A stretch of 25,985 bases of DNA from an uncultured Actinomycetes bacterium (GTDB lineage Bacteria; Actinomycetota; Actinomycetes; Mycobacteriales; Nakamurellaceae). Positions 22,604-25,985 of this stretch are shown piece after piece. Position numbers and translations under genes: made by a program. The DNA lies in contig CALANS010000030.1 in assembly GCA_937926105.1 (NCBI GenBank), positions 1 to 25,985 on the forward strand, in the 5' to 3' direction. The notes beneath the pieces were generated by a model, which had not been told where the DNA came from, ran no database searches, and saw only the letters and a program-made list of their open reading frames with translations. Within the stretch, counting starts at the first letter, position 1. The number at the start of each line of letters is the position of its first letter.

Positions 22604-23950
22604 TCAGTAAGTGAGCTGGAACTCGGTTTCGTGGTGGCGACGGATGTAGCGGTCGGCTTCGTCGATTGCCGCGTGCAGGGTGACCTCGGCCGCGATATCG
22701 GCGACAGTCATACCGGCGTTGTAGGCGAGGGTGGCGCCGGTGACGCGGCAGCTTCGGGATGCGATTCGTTTCTCGCTCGTCGGGTTCGTCCGGCACCATG
22801 CGTCTCGTATCCGCAGTCGCGCGTTCTGCCGTGTCATCGGCGCCCATTTTCCCGCGTATAGGGTGGCGAACACGTACCCGGTTAACCGTCCTGCTTCGGC
22901 GACGACCCGGAGGTGGTCACGAAGCGCACAAGCGGGGCACAGCTCGTCACAGTCGCCGTCCGGCGTCATGACGTGGGGCACGAGGCGCGGCGGTCGGCTC
23001 CCGTCCGGATCCGCCTTCGACCGCGTGAAATACACCCGATAGCCGGCGCCGTCAGGGTCGCAGCTCACATTCTCGATACGCAGGTGCGCGAGGTCCTCGT
23101 GACGCAGTGCCAAGGTCACGCCGACGAGAAGGTAGGCCCGGTCGCGCAGGCGCCGGTGCGCATCCGGTTCGATATTCGTGATGAGCCACGTGAGGTCGTC
23201 GCGGCGCATACCAGCCGGTATTTGCGCTGGCGCCGTACCGAGGCCAGCCCGGCACCAGGCGCTCGCGAGAGCGGCCCCGCTCGGTGCGCGGGCGACGCCG
23301 GCCCGCCTCTCATCCGCCTTGAGCGCCGCGGCCCGCCGGAGCATCGCCGACACGAATGGATCGTCCTTGTCGCGGAGCAGTTTTCGTGCGGTTCCGATTG
23401 AGACGGCCACCTCCTTCGGCGATACGTCGATGGCAACCCGGTCCCACAACTCGGCGAGATGGTATGTGTCCGGCGGGGATTGGATGCCGAGCAGCACACA
23501 CGCCGCGGTTGCCGCGGACAGTCTCAGGGCAGCGCCGTCGCCGCCGGGCTGGCCGCGAAGGACCCGGGACATCGCGCGAAGCTCGGCCGAAGACAGGTCG
23601 TCGACCAGCGGCTCCGCGATGCGGCCCCGCACACGGGCAATCTCGCGAAGTACCGCCTTGCAGGCCTGCTGACCCGGCCTCCGGTACGCGTGGCGGTCGT
23701 GGATCCGGTTGACGACTGTGATGATCCCTTTCACCGAGCTCCAAGCCAGGTCAGCGCGTTCGGCCAAATAGGCGAGCAGGGTGTCCTCGACGGCGGGCAG
23801 CGGATCCCGCCCGTTGGCTTGGCACCACCTTTCGAACCGCGCCCATATCTCCCGTTCGACGGCCGCGGTGGTGTGGGGCATCTTGCGCCCCGACGCCCGC
23901 ACCAGGTCGGACATCTCTGCGAGTGTGCTTTCCGGGGTTGGCGCGCTCAT
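22604..23950 (-). CDS. tyrosine recombinase, second gene of a coupled pair
   Basis: The ATG at 23950 overlaps the stop of the upstream recombinase by four bases (ATGA), giving 448 residues. Arg box: LALRHEDLAHL with R283. Lysine: TRSKADPDG with K312. Box II reads R399-S-C-R402, so the usual His is Arg. Box III has H426, and nucleophile Y435 follows at the canonical spacing. C-x2-C-A-L (LCPACALRDHL) precedes box II, as in other integrases. Residues 30-110 form the core-binding domain (WARFERWCQANGRDPLP). A segment near 154-176 (LGIQSPPDTYHLAELW) sits where a first, inactive Arg box would be. Overlapping recombinase genes that act jointly are known from Tn554-type and RIT elements. I see two in tandem, not three. 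Activity is likely, with the altered box II as caveat. Confidence 0.88.
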   Translation of the reverse strand: MSAPTPESTLAEMSDLVRASGRKMPHTTAAVEREIWARFERWCQANGRDPLPAVEDTLLAYLAERADLAWSSVKGIITVVNRIHDRHAYRRPGQQACKAVLREIARVRGRIAEPLVDDLSSAELRAMSRVLRGQPGGDGAALRLSAATAACVLLGIQSPPDTYHLAELWDRVAIDVSPKEVAVSIGTARKLLRDKDDPFVSAMLRRAAALKADERRAGVARAPSGAALASAWCRAGLGTAPAQIPAGMRRDDLTWLITNIEPDAHRRLRDRAYLLVGVTLALRHEDLAHLRIENVSCDPDGAGYRVYFTRSKADPDGSRPPRLVPHVMTPDGDCDELCPACALRDHLRVVAEAGRLTGYVFATLYAGKWAPMTRQNARLRIRDAWCRTNPTSEKRIASRSCRVTGATLAYNAGMTVADIAAEVTLHAAIDEADRYIRRHHETEFQLTY

Positions 23951-25521
23951 CGACCGCATCCCGACGCGGCCGGATCACGGTGGTTGCTGTGCTCGTGTGG
24001 CGGACGGGCTGCTCGAGCCTCAGCTGCTGCGGGGGCGGGCGGCTCGCTCGGTGCCGCACCGGCGAGGCGCTGCACCGCCGTCGGGATCTCGCCGACCCGT
24101 CCCAAATCCAGATAGCGCCTGGTCGTGTCGAGTTTTTGGTGTCGGAGCACCTTCTGAATCTGGTGCTCGGTGGCACCCTGCTCGAGGGCCAGCGCGGCGA
24201 AGCCCCGCCGCGGCGAATGCAGGGAGAAATCCCCGACCCCGGTCGCCTCGCGGATCTGCTTAAGGTGCATCCAGGTAGTCCCGTAGTCGATTTTCCTGCC
24301 CGGTCGCAGCCCGACGGGACCGATTCCGCAGAGCAGCAGCGGAGCCGGTCCGCTCGGCAAGGCCGCCGACCTCCGAATCCACAGCCACTCGTCCAGCGCG
24401 CACACCGGACACAATGCGCATCTGGAGGCCGGGTAGACGTGCAGCCAGCGCCCGCGGCCCGACTGGTCACCCTTGCTGGCCCGCAGCAGCAGCCGGTACC
24501 CTTCCGGCAGCCGTGTCGCGGCGGGAAGCGCGAGTCGTTGCGCGTCGCTGAAGCGTAGGCCGCGAGCGAAGCTCGCAGTCAGCAGCACCCGAAGTTGCAG
24601 CAGGTGCAACTGTCCTGTCAGGGCAAGGCCGATTCCGTGGCGGGTGGCTGCTCGCGCGTTCTCGTCGTCGGACACCCACGCAAGCCGGCCTGCGTCGGCG
24701 TGCCGGAGTGCGGGCCACGCCCCGGGAAGCGACTCGGCCAGTGCCGTCATGTCGGCTCGAAGGGCCGTGTCTGGGCGCGTGCGTGGCGCGCCCTTCTGCG
24801 GCCAGCGGCCGAACAGCGGCTGCTTTTCCTCGTCGCCAAGTTCGGTTTCCAGAAGCCGCAGCAGGCATGCGGCGCACGGGCGCACGCGCCAATGGGCGGA
24901 AAAGTGCGTGCAGGTGCAGGTGACCGGTCGCCACCGGCCGTCGATGCGCACCGCGACCCGCCTCTCGCATCGCAAGTCCTCCAGTCGCAGCCGGGACAGT
25001 TCGCCGGCGTCGAGGTCTGGATCACCCGCTAAGGTGAGGGCCGCTGCCGCTTTCGTCAGTGCCGATAGCGGCACCGCCGGTTGGTATTCGACGCACACCC
25101 GCAGCGCTTCCACGGTCAACGGCACGGCTCGCCTCTCGCCGTGCGCCTCGTTCCACTCGGCGCGGTATGCCTTCCGCAGCGCCCGCACGGCCGGGTGATT
25201 GGTCGGCGACGGGAAGCCTGCGCGAACGTGCCGGTCGCGGATGGCGGCGAGGGTTACGTCGACATGGCTGGCCGAGTACGGTGTCGGCTCGCCGGTCAGG
25301 CGCGGGCTTTTGCCGGGGCGGCGCAGCACGCCGGCCTGGGCGGCGGCTATGTAGGCGACGACGGCATCCGGCGATGCTGGCAACGGCGGCAGGCCGTGCG
25401 ACTGGCAGAAGTCAGTGAACACGCCCCAGTCGTACTGGTAGGTCGCCTCGGTGAGAGGGGCGTGGGATGTTGTGGGGCTGGCCTCCGGGAAAGTCCGGTC
25501 GGCACCATTCGTGTTGGGCAT
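23947..25521 (-). CDS. tyrosine recombinase with internal partial duplication
   Basis: From ATG 25521 the protein has 524 residues; the frame is open to an ATG at 25626, but those extra residues are Arg/Ser-rich and unlikely. The catalytic set is canonical: R323 (GLRFSDAQRL), K350 (RASKGDQSG), H435-x2-R438 (LHSPRRGF), H461, Y470. Residues 35-130 form the core-binding domain (YQYDWGVFTDFCQSHGLPPL). Residues 165-215 repeat elements of the catalytic domain. LDAGELSRLRLEDL has the Arg-box pattern with D171 in place of Arg, and the later C-A-A-C-L-L plus PLF mirrors C-P-V-C-A-L plus LLL in the true domain. So an inactive half-domain precedes the active one. The C-terminal 45 residues are Ala/Pro-rich. 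It is the first gene of the coupled pair. The IS21 end lies 120 bp upstream, so its promoter may be disturbed or supplied by the insertion. Confidence 0.9.
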   Translation of the reverse strand: MPNTNGADRTFPEASPTTSHAPLTEATYQYDWGVFTDFCQSHGLPPLPASPDAVVAYIAAAQAGVLRRPGKSPRLTGEPTPYSASHVDVTLAAIRDRHVRAGFPSPTNHPAVRALRKAYRAEWNEAHGERRAVPLTVEALRVCVEYQPAVPLSALTKAAAALTLAGDPDLDAGELSRLRLEDLRCERRVAVRIDGRWRPVTCTCTHFSAHWRVRPCAACLLRLLETELGDEEKQPLFGRWPQKGAPRTRPDTALRADMTALAESLPGAWPALRHADAGRLAWVSDDENARAATRHGIGLALTGQLHLLQLRVLLTASFARGLRFSDAQRLALPAATRLPEGYRLLLRASKGDQSGRGRWLHVYPASRCALCPVCALDEWLWIRRSAALPSGPAPLLLCGIGPVGLRPGRKIDYGTTWMHLKQIREATGVGDFSLHSPRRGFAALALEQGATEHQIQKVLRHQKLDTTRRYLDLGRVGEIPTAVQRLAGAAPSEPPAPAAAEARAARPPHEHSNHRDPAASGCGR

Positions 25522-25641
25522 ACCGCGACACCGTCCGGAGCCCGAATGGAGACGCTCGAAGGCTCCGCGGAACCGCCCAGAGCGCAACACGGCGGAATTT
25601 CCCCGAAAAACCACGCGGCCCGACACCGCGGGCAGTCCGCG

Positions 25642-25985
<344 letters not shown>

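Noticed and set aside
25522..25626. Extension of the 524-aa recombinase to ATG 25626
   Set aside because: The extra 35 residues are Arg/Ser/Gly-rich with no homology-like pattern. A start at 25521 or slightly later is more natural.

Overview
The window is high-GC DNA with long open frames on both strands. It reads as an accessory and defence island of an actinobacterium. Support for that host comes from a secreted protein with cell-wall-binding type 2 repeats, actinobacterial-style ParB-like and MbcA-like proteins, and GTG starts. I cannot name the genus. The left edge cuts a tRNA-Arg(ACG) gene, and the right edge cuts an IS21-family insertion sequence inside istB.

Left part (1-10.6 kb), defence-like genes. 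An HNH-type nuclease candidate (-) lies divergent from a two-gene operon (+). That operon has a soluble Ser/Thr kinase whose stop overlaps the start of an acidic-tailed, TIM-barrel-like protein with a C-x-C-x2-C...H site resembling the zinc site of tRNA-guanine transglycosylase (TGT/DpdA) proteins. Tail to tail with it is a protein with a PD...ExK nuclease signature split by a winged-helix-like segment. A small HTH protein is divergent from that nuclease. Next comes a 1681-aa type ISP restriction-modification enzyme (nuclease, helicase and methylase in one chain). Downstream of it, probably in the same transcript, is a HEPN-like gene broken by a frameshift at a C7 tract. I see the kinase/TGT-like/nuclease/HTH block as the best candidate for an undescribed system.

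Middle (10.6-17.0 kb), mixed and decaying. There is a secreted CWB2 protein, an apparently solitary MbcA/ParS-like antitoxin, an HTH (probable antitoxin) pseudogene with two frameshifts and a nonsense codon, several small genes, unusual perfect inverted repeats, and a distinctly lower-GC gene of unknown function.

Right part (17.0-25.9 kb), a recombinase-rich mobile segment. A tyrosine recombinase (+), a ParB-like DNA-binding protein (+), a ribbon-helix-helix protein (-), and a coupled pair (+) of a small protein and a coiled-coil protein with a PD-(D/E)xK-like end come first. Then two translationally coupled tyrosine recombinases (-) follow, with an IS21 element just upstream of them. All three recombinases seem to carry a second, catalytically dead Arg-box-like segment before the true catalytic domain. 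A palindrome upstream of the first recombinase and a 16-bp-arm palindrome inside the ParB-like gene share a core with a compensatory base-pair change, suggesting one recognised DNA or RNA structure.
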